Shown here: in pieces, positions 27,396-37,067 of the stretch
Position numbering within the stretch: the first letter of the stretch is position 1
How the letters are laid out: each line of letters begins with the position of its first letter
Source of the DNA: a virus
DNA: 64,000 nt
Direction: 5' to 3' (one strand)
IMG/VR virus record: IMGVR_UViG_3300025769_012879
Span: 62,001-126,000 of that record
Notes under the pieces: generated by a model
Told to the model about the DNA's origin: nothing
Databases searched by the model: none
Seen by the model: only the letters and a program-made list of their open reading frames with translations
Translations under genes and position numbers: made by a program

Positions 27396-29234
27396 ATGTC
27401 AAACATAGTCGAAAGATTAACAGAAAACATCGTTGCTCGTGACCTCCGTCAAGAAGGCGCTGCCCTAGTTTCCAAATGGGAAAAAACAGGTCTACTTGAG
27501 GGTCTCGGTGATGATAGAACAAAGGACAACATGTCCCGTCTCTTAGAGAACCAAGCCAAGGAACTTCTACGTGAGGCTTCCACAATGGCAGCAGGTGATG
27601 TCGAAGGTTTCGCCGCCGTCGCATTCCCAATCGTCCGTCGTGTATTCGGCGGTCTACTCGCTAACGATCTCGTTAGTGTTCAACCAATGAGTCTACCAAG
27701 TGGTCTCATCTTCTTCCTAGACTTCCAGAAGGCAAATGCCCGTCTAGGTGATGACGCTGCTGATTCCGTTTACGGTGGTGGCGTTGTTGGTCAGGCAATC
27801 ACAGGTGGTGTATCACTAACCGGTCGTAACGCTGAAAAGTCACTTTACAGTCTAAACAACGGTTACTCCTCACCAGTTTCCGGTGCAGTAACTGACATGA
27901 ACGTCGGTCTAGAAGTTGTCGCTTCAGGTGCTATCGACTCATCAGGTCTATTCCAGTTCATGGATAACGATCCTGCTGACCAGATCACAATCGAAGAGGC
28001 AAGAAGAATTCTTCGTTACGATCCAGATCTACCATCAGGAACTGGTATCATCATCGCTGAGGGTGAGGCAACTGACTTACCACAACTCAACCGTGATGAC
28101 TTGGTTGCTATTTCTTACCGTGACGAGAATGGTGCAGTCCTATCAGGTACTGCTGCTCAGTTCTCACTAACACAGGTTCGTCGTTTGACCACCTATGCTA
28201 CTGCTTCAAACGGTACACCAAACAACGCTAGAATCTTCTCAGTGTTCACCACAACTGCTTCCGTTAACGTAGCAAATGATTCTACTGCTCTTCTTGACGC
28301 TGCTGCCAACATTCCAGTTGATCAGACAGTCGCAAGAGTTCAGTACGCTACTGCTGATAACTTCGCAACAGGATTGGGCGATCCCGGTTCAGTCGCTGGT
28401 ACAGCAAGTTGGTTGCTAGAAGGTGACGTTGAGGGTGCTGCCCCAACATTTGGTGATGTAAGCAATGAGATCCCAGAGATCGACATCAAAGTAGATTCAG
28501 TTGCTGTAACAGCAGTAACTAAGAAACTACGTGCTAAGTGGTCACCAGAGTTAGGTCAAGACCTAAACGCTTACCACAACCTCGACGCCGAGGTAGAGTT
28601 AACTGGTATTCTTTCTGAGCAGGTCGCTCTAGAAATCGATCGTGAGATCCTAGAAGACCTCATCAAGAGAGCAACTGCCGGTACACTACACTGGTCACGT
28701 CAACCCGGTCGTTTCGTTAACCGCGAGACTGGTGCTGATTTAGAGGAAGCCAGTTCCTCAACTGGTTACCCAGAGTTTACTGGTACCGTTTCTGAGTGGT
28801 ACGAGACCCTCATTGAGACAATCAATGACGTTTCTGCTCGTATCCACAGAAAGACACTTCGCGGTGGTGCTAACTTCCTAGTTTGCTCACCAGAAGTTGC
28901 CAACATCCTTGAGTTCACCGCTGGTTTCCGCGCAAGCGTCAGCGTTGATTCAAATGGTACCGCTGGTGCTGTAAACGTTGGTTCAATCTCTAAGAAGTTT
29001 GACGTATACGTCGACCCATACTTCCCACGTAACGTAGTTCTCGTTGGTCGTAAGGGTGCTAGTTTCCTAGAGAGCGGTTACGTTTACGCTCCATACGTCC
29101 CACTACAGGTCACTCCAACCATCTTTGGTACAGAGGACTTTGCACCACGTAAGGGTGTAATGACTCGCTACGCCAAGAAGATGGTTCGTCCTGACATGTA
29201 CGGTCTAGTAATTTGCCATAACTTGGTTGGTTAA
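27396..29234 (+). CDS. 23: Major capsid protein (gp23)
   Basis: The shell protein. It shows the gp23 start (MSNIVERLTENIVARDLRQE), the L-R-E/A region near residue 60 as a possible gp21 cleavage point, then GFAAVAFPIVRRVFGGLLAN, and a conserved C-terminal block ending KKMVRPDMYGLVICHNLVG. It is 612 aa, longer than T4 gp23 (521), with an insertion in the middle third. A perfect AAGGAGG ribosome site precedes it. Codon use differs from neighbours (Arg mostly CGT, Leu mostly CTA/CTC), fitting very high expression. A strong terminator follows. Confidence 0.95.
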   Translation: MSNIVERLTENIVARDLRQEGAALVSKWEKTGLLEGLGDDRTKDNMSRLLENQAKELLREASTMAAGDVEGFAAVAFPIVRRVFGGLLANDLVSVQPMSLPSGLIFFLDFQKANARLGDDAADSVYGGGVVGQAITGGVSLTGRNAEKSLYSLNNGYSSPVSGAVTDMNVGLEVVASGAIDSSGLFQFMDNDPADQITIEEARRILRYDPDLPSGTGIIIAEGEATDLPQLNRDDLVAISYRDENGAVLSGTAAQFSLTQVRRLTTYATASNGTPNNARIFSVFTTTASVNVANDSTALLDAAANIPVDQTVARVQYATADNFATGLGDPGSVAGTASWLLEGDVEGAAPTFGDVSNEIPEIDIKVDSVAVTAVTKKLRAKWSPELGQDLNAYHNLDAEVELTGILSEQVALEIDREILEDLIKRATAGTLHWSRQPGRFVNRETGADLEEASSSTGYPEFTGTVSEWYETLIETINDVSARIHRKTLRGGANFLVCSPEVANILEFTAGFRASVSVDSNGTAGAVNVGSISKKFDVYVDPYFPRNVVLVGRKGASFLESGYVYAPYVPLQVTPTIFGTEDFAPRKGVMTRYAKKMVRPDMYGLVICHNLVG

Positions 29235-29257
29235 TTGCTAATGCGTAGTTAAGGGTT

Positions 29258-29295
29258 GCCCCTCATCCGTTTCGACGGGTGGGGGGTTTCTCTTT
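29258..29295 (+). terminator. Terminator after gp23
   Basis: CCCCTCATCCGT and ACGGGTGGGGGG pair (including G-U pairs) into a 12-bp stem closed by a TTCG tetraloop, followed by TTTCTCTTT. A classic intrinsic terminator, placed right before a fresh candidate late promoter. Confidence 0.85.
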
Positions 29296-29301
29296 AATAA
29301 A

Positions 29302-29310
29302 ACTATTTAG
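29302..29310 (+). promoter_or_regulatory. Candidate late promoter before neck genes
   Basis: ACTATTTAG immediately downstream of the gp23 terminator; CTATTTA begins 27 bases before the ATG at 29330. Confidence 0.55.
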
Positions 29311-29329
29311 ATAGTAGGAGATTACGTGA

Positions 29330-30619
29330 ATGTCAGTACCAGATTTAACACCGTTAAGTAATTCAAGCAAAGTAATTTTGCCAATTACAGGAACACCCGA
29401 TAATGTAAATGCTTCAAGCAACCCATTACCATTTGGTTTTTATATGCAAGGACCAGATTCCGCAGCATTTGCTTCAGGTGCAGCAGATCAGGTTAGTTTT
29501 GTTTACAAGAAATTAGGTGGCGATGTATTAGATATTGAATTAACTCAATACAATGTTTATGCAGCATATGAAGAAGCAGTGTTGGAATATTCATACTTGG
29601 TAAACATTCACCAAGCAAAGAACTCGTTAAACAACCTACTTGGCGCTACAACCGCTTCTTTTGATGAAGACGGACAGATTGTCGCTGGTGATGCTTTAAG
29701 CGGTTCTAACATCGAAATGGCGCTTCCTAGATATACGTTTGATTACACAAGAAGAGTTGCTGAAGGCATTGCTTCTGAAGCGGGTGCTGGTGGTGGTTTA
29801 ACTTACTATACAGCATCATTTGTTCCAACTGCTAGTGTGCAAGATTACGATTTACAGCAAATCGTTAGTTCATCAATTACAAATGGAACGTTGACATTAA
29901 ACAGCGGCGACACAGTTGGCGATAATAAAATTATTATTAGAAACGTTTATTACAAAACACCAAGATCAATGTGGAGATTCTTTGCATATTATGGTGGTTT
30001 GAATGTTATTGGTAACTTATCAACATATGGTCAATATGCTGACGATTCAACTTTTGAAATTGTTCCAACTTGGCAGAACAAACTTCAGGCAATAATGTAT
30101 GAAGATTCAATTTACACCAGAACTTCACACTATTCATACGAAGTTATTAATAATAAATTAAGATTGTTCCCAACTCCAAGCACTGTTGGTTCACCAGATA
30201 GATTTTATTTTAGATTTACTGTAAAGAAAGATTCATTTGAGGAATATCCAGATCGTAAAACTGGAACAAAGGGTGTCAATAACATGAACAACCTACCATT
30301 CCAGAATATTCCATATGCATCAATCAACTCAATTGGTAAGCAATGGATTCGTAGATTTGCTCTAGCACTTTGCAAGGAAATGCTTGGACAGATCAGAGGA
30401 AAGATGGGCAACGCCGTTCCACTTCCAGGTGGTAACATTACACTTAATGCACCTTCTTTGTTGGCAGAAGCAGCAAAAGAAATGGGTGATTTAAGAACAG
30501 AACTTAAGACAGTATTAGACGAATTAACTTATGAGAAATTGTTAACAAAAGACTCTAATATGACCAAGGCAACTGCGGAAACACTCAAACAAGTCCCAGT
30601 TCCATTATTTGTAGGGTAA
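29330..30619 (+). CDS. 13: Neck protein, gp13-like
   Basis: Likely head-completion/neck protein. The C-terminal region has RRFALALCKEMLGQIRGKMG, then PLPGGNITLNAPSLLAEA and a helix, a pattern I associate with gp13 of T4-like phages. The N-terminal part contains an aromatic stretch (YNVYAAYEEAVLEYSYLVN). It is 429 aa, longer than T4 gp13 (309). The order gp13-gp14-gp15-gp18-gp19 that follows supports the call. Confidence 0.7.
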   Translation: MSVPDLTPLSNSSKVILPITGTPDNVNASSNPLPFGFYMQGPDSAAFASGAADQVSFVYKKLGGDVLDIELTQYNVYAAYEEAVLEYSYLVNIHQAKNSLNNLLGATTASFDEDGQIVAGDALSGSNIEMALPRYTFDYTRRVAEGIASEAGAGGGLTYYTASFVPTASVQDYDLQQIVSSSITNGTLTLNSGDTVGDNKIIIRNVYYKTPRSMWRFFAYYGGLNVIGNLSTYGQYADDSTFEIVPTWQNKLQAIMYEDSIYTRTSHYSYEVINNKLRLFPTPSTVGSPDRFYFRFTVKKDSFEEYPDRKTGTKGVNNMNNLPFQNIPYASINSIGKQWIRRFALALCKEMLGQIRGKMGNAVPLPGGNITLNAPSLLAEAAKEMGDLRTELKTVLDELTYEKLLTKDSNMTKATAETLKQVPVPLFVG

Positions 30620-30625
30620 TAAAGA

Positions 30626-31111
30626 ATGGCAGATGATAAATGGACAAGACCTGATGCGCCACCGCCTCCACTTTTTACGGGGCAGAAAGAGGCAGACTTT
30701 GTTAAGCAGATCAATGACGAGGTTATTGAGCGTGTTGCTGGTCAACAAATTCTTTATTTTGCTATCTCAAGAGAACACTCAAATTATCATCCACTTTACG
30801 GCGAGGCAATAGAAAAAACATACTTACCACCAGTTAGAGTGTACAGTCGTGTAAAGTGGAATGGTACAAAAACTGAGTTTACAAAGTACGGTGTTGATAG
30901 AAGACCACAAATTGTAGTCGATTTTCATAAGAGGCGCTTAACAGAGGATCAGGATCTTTATGTTCGTGTCGGTGACTTTGTTCGCTATGGCGATTTCGAT
31001 TATGAGATTGTTGAATTGAGTGAACCAAAACTACTCTTTGATCAGACAGATAGAAGTTTTGAGATTAGTGCAACTTGTATTTTAGCAAGAGAAGGAAAAT
31101 TTAACCCATAG
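30626..31111 (+). CDS. 14: Neck protein, gp14-like
   Basis: 161 aa. Segments EVIERVAGQQILYFAISRE and DLYVRVGDFVRYGDFDYEIVE followed by a beta segment correspond by eye to ESIQMRGVECYYVPRE and the GDLIYFPMDNSLFEINW region of T4 gp14. It is shorter than T4 gp14 (256). It starts six bases after the gp13-like stop codon and precedes a gp15-like gene, matching T4 gene order. It would complete the head-tail connector. Confidence 0.65.
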   Translation: MADDKWTRPDAPPPPLFTGQKEADFVKQINDEVIERVAGQQILYFAISREHSNYHPLYGEAIEKTYLPPVRVYSRVKWNGTKTEFTKYGVDRRPQIVVDFHKRRLTEDQDLYVRVGDFVRYGDFDYEIVELSEPKLLFDQTDRSFEISATCILAREGKFNP

Positions 31112-31120
31112 GATTATTAA

Positions 31121-32089
31121 ATGCTACCAAAGTATATTGAAGAAAATTACAAGTTTAACAATTATCGTGATGCTCTAAGAAAAGCAGAAACTCTTGGGTG
31201 TGTTGGAACACATACAGAGGATGGAAACTATTACCCATGTAAGAATGCTGATGAATTATATAAATCAGCATATTCAGTGCAGTATGATACACTAGTCCCT
31301 TCTACATTTGAAACAATTGATATGGCGCTTTACGATTGGTTGAATCAAACTATTGATTTATTCGCAACTCGTAATGATGGTTGGCGCAAAGTTCCAATCA
31401 TTTGGTTAACTCAAGAGAGAGCATTTCAAATTAAAGACGATAGAGAAATGAGAGAGTTGGGTACTGAGTCTTTAAAATTTCCAATGATCTCAGTACAAAG
31501 AACAACTGTTAAAAAAACAGATCCAAAAGACTCTCCGATACCAGCAAAACTATTTGCTAATAGTGACGGAACAACATTAACAATTGCTAGGAAAGTCAAG
31601 CAATCTAAAACTAAAAACTTTGCAAATGCAACAAGTTTAAGACTTTATAAACAAAATAACTTTAAATTTAAAAATGAAAAAGTTGTTTATGAAATGGCAA
31701 CAGTTCCTTTGCCAATTTATCATGATTTGAATTATGAAATAAATTTAAGAGCAGAGTATCAACAACAAATCAACGACATGATTAGACCTTTTGCAACTTT
31801 TAACAATAACATAAATCAATTCATGATTAGAGATAGTGGACACAGTTATGAGGCATTTTTAGAAACAGACTATGGTGTAACAAGTAACATAAGCAATCTT
31901 GATAGTAATGAAAAAGTATATGAAGCAAGCATTAAGATAAAAGTCATAGGATACATTATGGGTGCTGGTGAAAATCAAAAAGGTCCACAAGTTGCAAGAA
32001 AAGAAAATTTTGTTGAAGTACGTTTCCCTAGAGAACATGTTATGTTGGGCGATATCAATGAATTCTCAGATGACGGATATAGACCCTAG
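31121..32089 (+). CDS. 15: Tail terminator/sheath-stabiliser, gp15-like
   Basis: 322 aa, near the 272 aa of T4 gp15, the hexamer capping the tail tube and sheath. Visible blocks include IWLTQERAFQIKDDREMREL, then LKFPMISVQRT, and LPIYHDLNYEINLRAEYQQ-x-I-N-D-M, typical of these proteins in marine T4-like phages. Placement between the gp14-like and gp18 genes agrees. Motif-based certainty is moderate. Confidence 0.65.
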   Translation: MLPKYIEENYKFNNYRDALRKAETLGCVGTHTEDGNYYPCKNADELYKSAYSVQYDTLVPSTFETIDMALYDWLNQTIDLFATRNDGWRKVPIIWLTQERAFQIKDDREMRELGTESLKFPMISVQRTTVKKTDPKDSPIPAKLFANSDGTTLTIARKVKQSKTKNFANATSLRLYKQNNFKFKNEKVVYEMATVPLPIYHDLNYEINLRAEYQQQINDMIRPFATFNNNINQFMIRDSGHSYEAFLETDYGVTSNISNLDSNEKVYEASIKIKVIGYIMGAGENQKGPQVARKENFVEVRFPREHVMLGDINEFSDDGYRP

Positions 32090-32107
32090 TCTTTGCCGTA
32101 TTTCTAA

Positions 32108-32121
32108 ACTATTTATTGTAG
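32108..32121 (+). promoter_or_regulatory. Candidate late promoter before tail sheath
   Basis: ACTATTTATTGTAG, the same 14 bases as upstream of gp22; CTATTTA begins 32 bases before the sheath ATG. Confidence 0.65.
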
Positions 32122-32140
32122 CATAATTGGGAGATATTTT

Positions 32141-35098
32141 ATGAGTGCCAGAAAATTTAAGTTTATTTCACCCGGCGTTTTCCTAAACGAGATTGATAAT
32201 ACACAACTACCAAACGAACCAGCAGAGACTGGTCCATTGTTTGTTGGTAGAGCAAAGTATGGTCCAGCAATGAGACCTGTAACAGTTGACTCATTTGCTG
32301 AGTTTGTACAGTTATATGGTGAACCAGTTCCAGGTGGAAAGTCTGATGATGTTTGGAGAAACGGCAATGAGCAGTCTCCTATGTACGGTACTTACACTGC
32401 ACAATCCTGGTTAAGAAACTCATCAACCTGCACCTACGTTAGAATGTTGGGTTCTGAGCATACTGAAGCAACCACAGCAGGAAAGGCAGGTTGGAAAATC
32501 ACAGGTGTTTCCCCACTTGGACTTGATATTCCCCATGGTGGACAGTTCCCAGAGTTTACAGGCGATGCAACTGGTTCTGCTTACGGACTCTTTGTATTCC
32601 CAAACCAACTTAGTGGTTCTGAGACAGAAAGCGCTCACGGAACTGGATCATTGGTCGCAACATGGTATGTAGAGGACGGTCTTGTTGGACTAGTAGGTAA
32701 AGACACCTTTGGTTCAAACGTTAATGCTGATACCGCGCCTACTGGTATGTGTACTTTGATTGCATCAGACGATAGCGGCAAATTCACAGTTGTAATTACA
32801 GGTTCAACTGGATACGATAAAGATCGTATCATAAGTTTTTCATTGAATGAGAATAATAAAGATTATCTCAGAAATGTTTTTAACACAAACCCAGCATTAG
32901 TCAATAAGTCAATTACTAAATCATCTCAACGAGAGAGATACTGGTTGGGCGAGACTTATGCTAGAGAGTTTAGTCAAAAATTAACACGAGGTGTAGTTAC
33001 AGGATCTGGTGGCGCTTCCCAGGGATCACCCAATGCAACTTACTTGGGTGCAATAATTCCCCTAGCAACCGGTTCTGATGCAAGACATAGTAACAGGCAA
33101 ATACCTTTTGAGAGAGGTACAACAAGAAATAACCCAGCAACAGGTATGGTTTTTGGTCAGGACTTGGGTGGCGCTGCTGCTTCAGGTTCTTACACATATG
33201 GTAATATGACTGAGTTGTTTAAGTTCCACGCCCTAGATCATGCTGAGTGGGCACAGAACAATCTCAAGGTTTCTATTGCCAATATTAACTATTCGCAAGA
33301 TCAGTTCAATAAGTTTGGTACATTTGACGTTCTAGTTCGCCGCGCTAGTGATACAGACGCAGCACCAGTTGTTTTGGAGAGATTCAGCAATTGTAACTTA
33401 GACGCAAACTCTTTAGACTATGTTGCAAGAAAAATTGGCGATCAGTTCTTACAGTTCGATCCAGTTACAAGAAGATTAAGAACAAGAGGTGAGTACCCTA
33501 ACAGTTCAAAATACATTAGAATTGAAATGGATGCTGACGATTACGATTCTCAATTGTTGCCATTCGGATATTACGGTCCTTTAAAGTACAAAGATATTGA
33601 AGTGGATAGAGAGACAAACACTCAGCAGAATAACTTTGGTACTGGCATATTTGGACTAGGTGCCAAAAATATCTTCGATGGTGCTCAAGACCAATTAATT
33701 ATTACAGGTTCAGGTCTCGGCGCTAGTGGATTCAAGGGACCAGGACTTAAGTTGCTTTACCCATCTCACGAATTGAGAATTTCTGGTAACCAAGATGGTT
33801 TAGCAGACCAAACTGACGCTTACTGGGGTGTTTGGACTGGTATCTCTAAGACAAGTAACAAGTTTAACCGCGATTACGCCGACTTGAATAGAAACAGATC
33901 AGACATTATCACTGCGCCACTAACTGATACCGCGTACAGTGAGTACCAATACATCTTTACTCTTGACGAAGTTGTATCTGGATCATCAGATGGTATTCTA
34001 AGTTGGGTTTCAGGTTCAAGAGTAGATGGTGATGCCATTTCTGCTCAGTCAGGATTTACCTACAAGAATGTACTTGATAAGGGTGTTGATAGATTTACAA
34101 TGCCCATGTACGGTGGTTCTGATGGTCTTGACATCACAGAGAAAGACCCCTTCAGAAACACCTTGTTAGATGGTAAGACAGAAACAACCAACTATGCATA
34201 CAACACTGTCAAAGAGACAATTGATATTGTTAAAGATCCTGAGTTTGTTCCATACAACTTAATCTCAGTTCCCGGCATTACTAATGAGCAGTTAACCACA
34301 CACCTCATTAACACTGCCGAGGCAAGAGCAGACGCTCTAGCAGTTATCGATCTAAAGGGTGACTTCCAACCCTCACACGAAGACGATGACGGTAAGGTAT
34401 ACCCTAACTTAAGTGAGACAATTTCTAACTTGAAAGAGCGTCAGATTAACTCAAGTTACGGTTGCGCTTACTACCCCTTCGTTCAGATTAGAGATACTCT
34501 AGAAGGACAGTTAGTATATGTCCCAGCATCTGTTGCCGCTATCGGCGCAATGTCTTACACAGACAGAGTGAGAGCACCATGGTTTGCACCAGCAGGATTC
34601 AACCGTGGTGGTCTTTCAAGCGGCATTGTTGGTCTACCAGTTGTTAACGTAACTGAGAAACTTACATCGCAAGATAGAGACCTTCTATACGACGCCAACA
34701 TTAACCCAATTGCCTCATTCCCAAATGAGGGCATTGTAATCTTTGGTCAGAAGACTCTACAGGTTACAAGAAGTGCTTTGGATAGAATTAACGTTCGTAG
34801 ATTGTTGATCTTTATCAAGAAAGGTATTTCTAACATCGCTGCTGGTATCTTGTTTGAACCAAACGTTCGTGCTACATGGGCACGATTCATTGGTCAAGCA
34901 GAACCCTTCTTATCAGATGTTCAAGCAAGATTTGGTTTGGATGAGTACAAGTTGGTTCTTGATGAGACAACAACAACACCGGACTTAGTTGATAGAAACA
35001 TTCTGTACGCCAAGGTTTACTTGAAACCAACCCGTGCAATTGAGTTTGTTGCTGTTGACTTCATTATTACCAACACTGGTGCATCTTTTGAGGATTAA
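32141..35098 (+). CDS. 18: Tail sheath protein (gp18)
   Basis: Contractile sheath subunit. The start KFISPGVFLNEIDNTQLPNE and the following GPLFVGRAKYGPAMRPVTV are hallmark gp18 sequence; the conserved C-terminal domain (about residues 760-985) includes VPASVAAIGAMSYTDR-x-R-A-P-W-F-A-P-A-G and NVRRLLIFIKKGISN. At 985 aa it is far longer than T4 gp18 (659), with extra beta-rich insertions in the exposed middle part. Own candidate late promoter; tube gene follows. Confidence 0.95.
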   Translation: MSARKFKFISPGVFLNEIDNTQLPNEPAETGPLFVGRAKYGPAMRPVTVDSFAEFVQLYGEPVPGGKSDDVWRNGNEQSPMYGTYTAQSWLRNSSTCTYVRMLGSEHTEATTAGKAGWKITGVSPLGLDIPHGGQFPEFTGDATGSAYGLFVFPNQLSGSETESAHGTGSLVATWYVEDGLVGLVGKDTFGSNVNADTAPTGMCTLIASDDSGKFTVVITGSTGYDKDRIISFSLNENNKDYLRNVFNTNPALVNKSITKSSQRERYWLGETYAREFSQKLTRGVVTGSGGASQGSPNATYLGAIIPLATGSDARHSNRQIPFERGTTRNNPATGMVFGQDLGGAAASGSYTYGNMTELFKFHALDHAEWAQNNLKVSIANINYSQDQFNKFGTFDVLVRRASDTDAAPVVLERFSNCNLDANSLDYVARKIGDQFLQFDPVTRRLRTRGEYPNSSKYIRIEMDADDYDSQLLPFGYYGPLKYKDIEVDRETNTQQNNFGTGIFGLGAKNIFDGAQDQLIITGSGLGASGFKGPGLKLLYPSHELRISGNQDGLADQTDAYWGVWTGISKTSNKFNRDYADLNRNRSDIITAPLTDTAYSEYQYIFTLDEVVSGSSDGILSWVSGSRVDGDAISAQSGFTYKNVLDKGVDRFTMPMYGGSDGLDITEKDPFRNTLLDGKTETTNYAYNTVKETIDIVKDPEFVPYNLISVPGITNEQLTTHLINTAEARADALAVIDLKGDFQPSHEDDDGKVYPNLSETISNLKERQINSSYGCAYYPFVQIRDTLEGQLVYVPASVAAIGAMSYTDRVRAPWFAPAGFNRGGLSSGIVGLPVVNVTEKLTSQDRDLLYDANINPIASFPNEGIVIFGQKTLQVTRSALDRINVRRLLIFIKKGISNIAAGILFEPNVRATWARFIGQAEPFLSDVQARFGLDEYKLVLDETTTTPDLVDRNILYAKVYLKPTRAIEFVAVDFIITNTGASFED

Positions 35099-35128
35099 AC
35101 TAATTAATAGGAGAGTAGGAGACTAAAA

Positions 35129-35683
35129 ATGCCAAACAAAGCAACACCAATTCCACCATGGGCATCAGTTAAGATTGAACCAAAAAGAGAGTTTAAATTT
35201 ATTCTAACTTTGGGTGAAATCCCAGCATGGGTTGTCACTGATTGTGATAGACCAAACCCAAATTTTGATGGACAAGTAAACCATGAGTTTTTAGGACATC
35301 AATTTAAGTTTCCTGGTAAATTAAAGTGGTCAGATATTAACATGACACTTGTTGAACCAATTGATCCCGATGTATCTGGATTGGTGCTAGGTGCAGTTGA
35401 AAAGGCGGGTTATAACCCACCATCAACATGGACTGCCGACAATGAAGGTTGGAGAACTACCTTTTCTAAAGAAAGATTTGTAACTGGAAACTTTGGTAAT
35501 ATTTCAGTCAAGGTATTAGATTCTGATGGAAATGAGATTGAGACATGGACTCTATACAATTCATTTGTCAATGGTGTTTCCTACTCTAGTCTAAATTACG
35601 GTGGTAGCGCAATCAACACAGTAAAATTGACATTTTCCTATGATTATGCTACTTTGAATATTACAGAAATTAATCAAAATTAA
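35129..35683 (+). CDS. 19: Tail tube protein (gp19)
   Basis: Main tube subunit, 184 aa (T4 gp19: 163). Recognisable fold blocks: RPNPNFDGQVNHEFLGHQFK, KLKWSDINMTLVEPIDPDVS, and W-T-L-Y-N-S-F-V-N-G-V-S-Y-S-S-L-N-Y-G. SD AGGAG lies upstream. The next gene encodes a clear paralogue. Confidence 0.93.
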   Translation: MPNKATPIPPWASVKIEPKREFKFILTLGEIPAWVVTDCDRPNPNFDGQVNHEFLGHQFKFPGKLKWSDINMTLVEPIDPDVSGLVLGAVEKAGYNPPSTWTADNEGWRTTFSKERFVTGNFGNISVKVLDSDGNEIETWTLYNSFVNGVSYSSLNYGGSAINTVKLTFSYDYATLNITEINQN

Positions 35684-35689
35684 TAGTGT

Positions 35690-35706
35690 GACATAATTAT
35701 TGTAAG
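35690..35706 (+). promoter_or_regulatory. Shared upstream motif GACATAATTATTGTAAG
   Basis: This 17-mer sits directly against the ATG at 35707 with no SD. GACATAATTATAGT recurs at 38711 in the same position before another baseplate gene. It may be a promoter variant (it shares TTATTGTA with the late motif) or an initiation element. Confidence 0.35.
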
Positions 35707-36264
35707 ATGTCAGACATAAATTATACACAAACTGTAAGATCTAGTTTACAATCTAATTTTAGATTTCTTTTGCGTATTGATAATATTCCCTTTGCTATGG
35801 TCTCTTCTGTTAGTAGACCAAAACCAAACATATCATCACCGAAAGAGTTCACACTATTAAACTGGAAATTTAAACAACCAGGGACTATTGTAACTTGGGA
35901 CAATGTTACATTTAAAGTTGTTGAGAGTTTTGACAACGAAAAATTTGATTCAATATCTGGAATCCTTTTAAAAACATATAAAGAAAGAGGGTATGATAAT
36001 CCAAACCAGATTGATGCTAGTAATTTAAAAGATATGAATAAAAAGTCATTAATAGATTCAATCGGAACTGTTAAAATAGAAGTGATAAATCCAGATGGAG
36101 AAGTTTACGAAACTTGGAAATTATATAATGCTTTTGTTAGCGGAATTGATTTTGATGGACTCAATTATTCAGGAGCATCTATTTTGGGAGCATCGGTAAC
36201 TTTAAGTTATGACTGGGCAGATTTAACATATAGAACATCCACTGGTAGAGAAATTACATACTAA
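35707..36264 (+). CDS. Tail tube paralogue (gp54-like or second tube protein)
   Basis: 185 aa, aligned by eye with the preceding gp19 throughout: SRPKPNISSPKEFTLLNWKF with DRPNPNFDGQVNHEFLGHQF, the PGTIVTWDNVTFKVVE strand pair, and WKLYNAFVSGIDFDGLNYSG with WTLYNSFVNGVSYSSLNYGG. T4 gp54, which starts the tube on the baseplate, is a known gp19 homologue, so a tube-initiator role is the best guess; a minor tube subunit is the alternative. No SD is visible before the ATG. Confidence 0.75.
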   Translation: MSDINYTQTVRSSLQSNFRFLLRIDNIPFAMVSSVSRPKPNISSPKEFTLLNWKFKQPGTIVTWDNVTFKVVESFDNEKFDSISGILLKTYKERGYDNPNQIDASNLKDMNKKSLIDSIGTVKIEVINPDGEVYETWKLYNAFVSGIDFDGLNYSGASILGASVTLSYDWADLTYRTSTGREITY

Positions 36265-36275
36265 AAGAGGTAAAA

Positions 36276-37067
36276 ATGCAAAAATTTGAACTTGAAGAGC
36301 AGTCTTCATTGTTGGAACACAATGGAGCAACTTTTTTTATTGATTTGCCAACAAAAGGTAAATTTTATTCAGAAGATCATCCTTTTCATAATAAAGAACA
36401 AATTGAACTTAAGATGATGACTACAAGGGAAGAGGAGATTCTAACAAACCCTTCTTATATCGAAAATAATTTAACAATTGACAAACTCCTTCAGAGTGTG
36501 TTAAACATGCCTACAATAACGACTGCGGATCTTTTTGAGGTTGATCAGTATGCAATACTGATTGGACTTAGAATCGACGCTTATGACGAAAACTACAAGG
36601 TTGTAGCAGCATGTTCTAACTGTGAGGAAGAGTATCCTTTCTCTATTGATCTCGATGAGATGCGTGAAAAGGTTAATTACAGTGATCTGGAAGAAACACC
36701 GAACAATACTTTTGTTGTAAAGTTGCCAAAGAGTAATAGAACGGTAGAATTTAAATTAGTTTTGCCTAAAGAAATATTATCTGTGCAAAAAACAACAGAA
36801 AAACTTTCAAAGATGAACGTTAAAACAAACTTCACTCAAGAATTTTTAAAGAGAATCGTTGTGTCAGTTGATGGTGATACTGATTCAGCAGAAAAAGATA
36901 AATTTTTAAGGTTTTTGCGAATCATGGACTCTAGATTTTTGATGTCTGCATATGAAAAAGGTATCCCTGAACTTGATTTATCGGTTACAAGCACCTGCCC
37001 ACACTGTAATCATCAGCAGGAAGGGGGTATGCCTATCCAGGCGAACTTTTTTTTCCCTGAATTCTAG
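36276..37067 (+). CDS. Baseplate/tail assembly protein (T4 gp26-like)
   Basis: Matches the T4 baseplate protein family I know as PF12322: IDLPTKGKFY (about residues 22-31) and the hallmark MTTREEEILTNPS (48-60). Two Cys pairs, C113-S-N-C116 and C241-P-H-C244, suggest a zinc site. It lies between tube genes and a tape-measure candidate, the place where other tailed phages encode frameshifted tail-assembly chaperones. Its last codons run over a T8 tract (37047-37054), and an open +1 frame continues to 37218. Confidence 0.75.
   Translation: MQKFELEEQSSLLEHNGATFFIDLPTKGKFYSEDHPFHNKEQIELKMMTTREEEILTNPSYIENNLTIDKLLQSVLNMPTITTADLFEVDQYAILIGLRIDAYDENYKVVAACSNCEEEYPFSIDLDEMREKVNYSDLEETPNNTFVVKLPKSNRTVEFKLVLPKEILSVQKTTEKLSKMNVKTNFTQEFLKRIVVSVDGDTDSAEKDKFLRFLRIMDSRFLMSAYEKGIPELDLSVTSTCPHCNHQQEGGMPIQANFFFPEF

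Noticed and set aside
36952-37056. ATG at 36952 as a true start of the second tail chaperone part
   Set aside because: No SD, and the residues up to 37056 look like an out-of-frame reading of the gp26-like gene.
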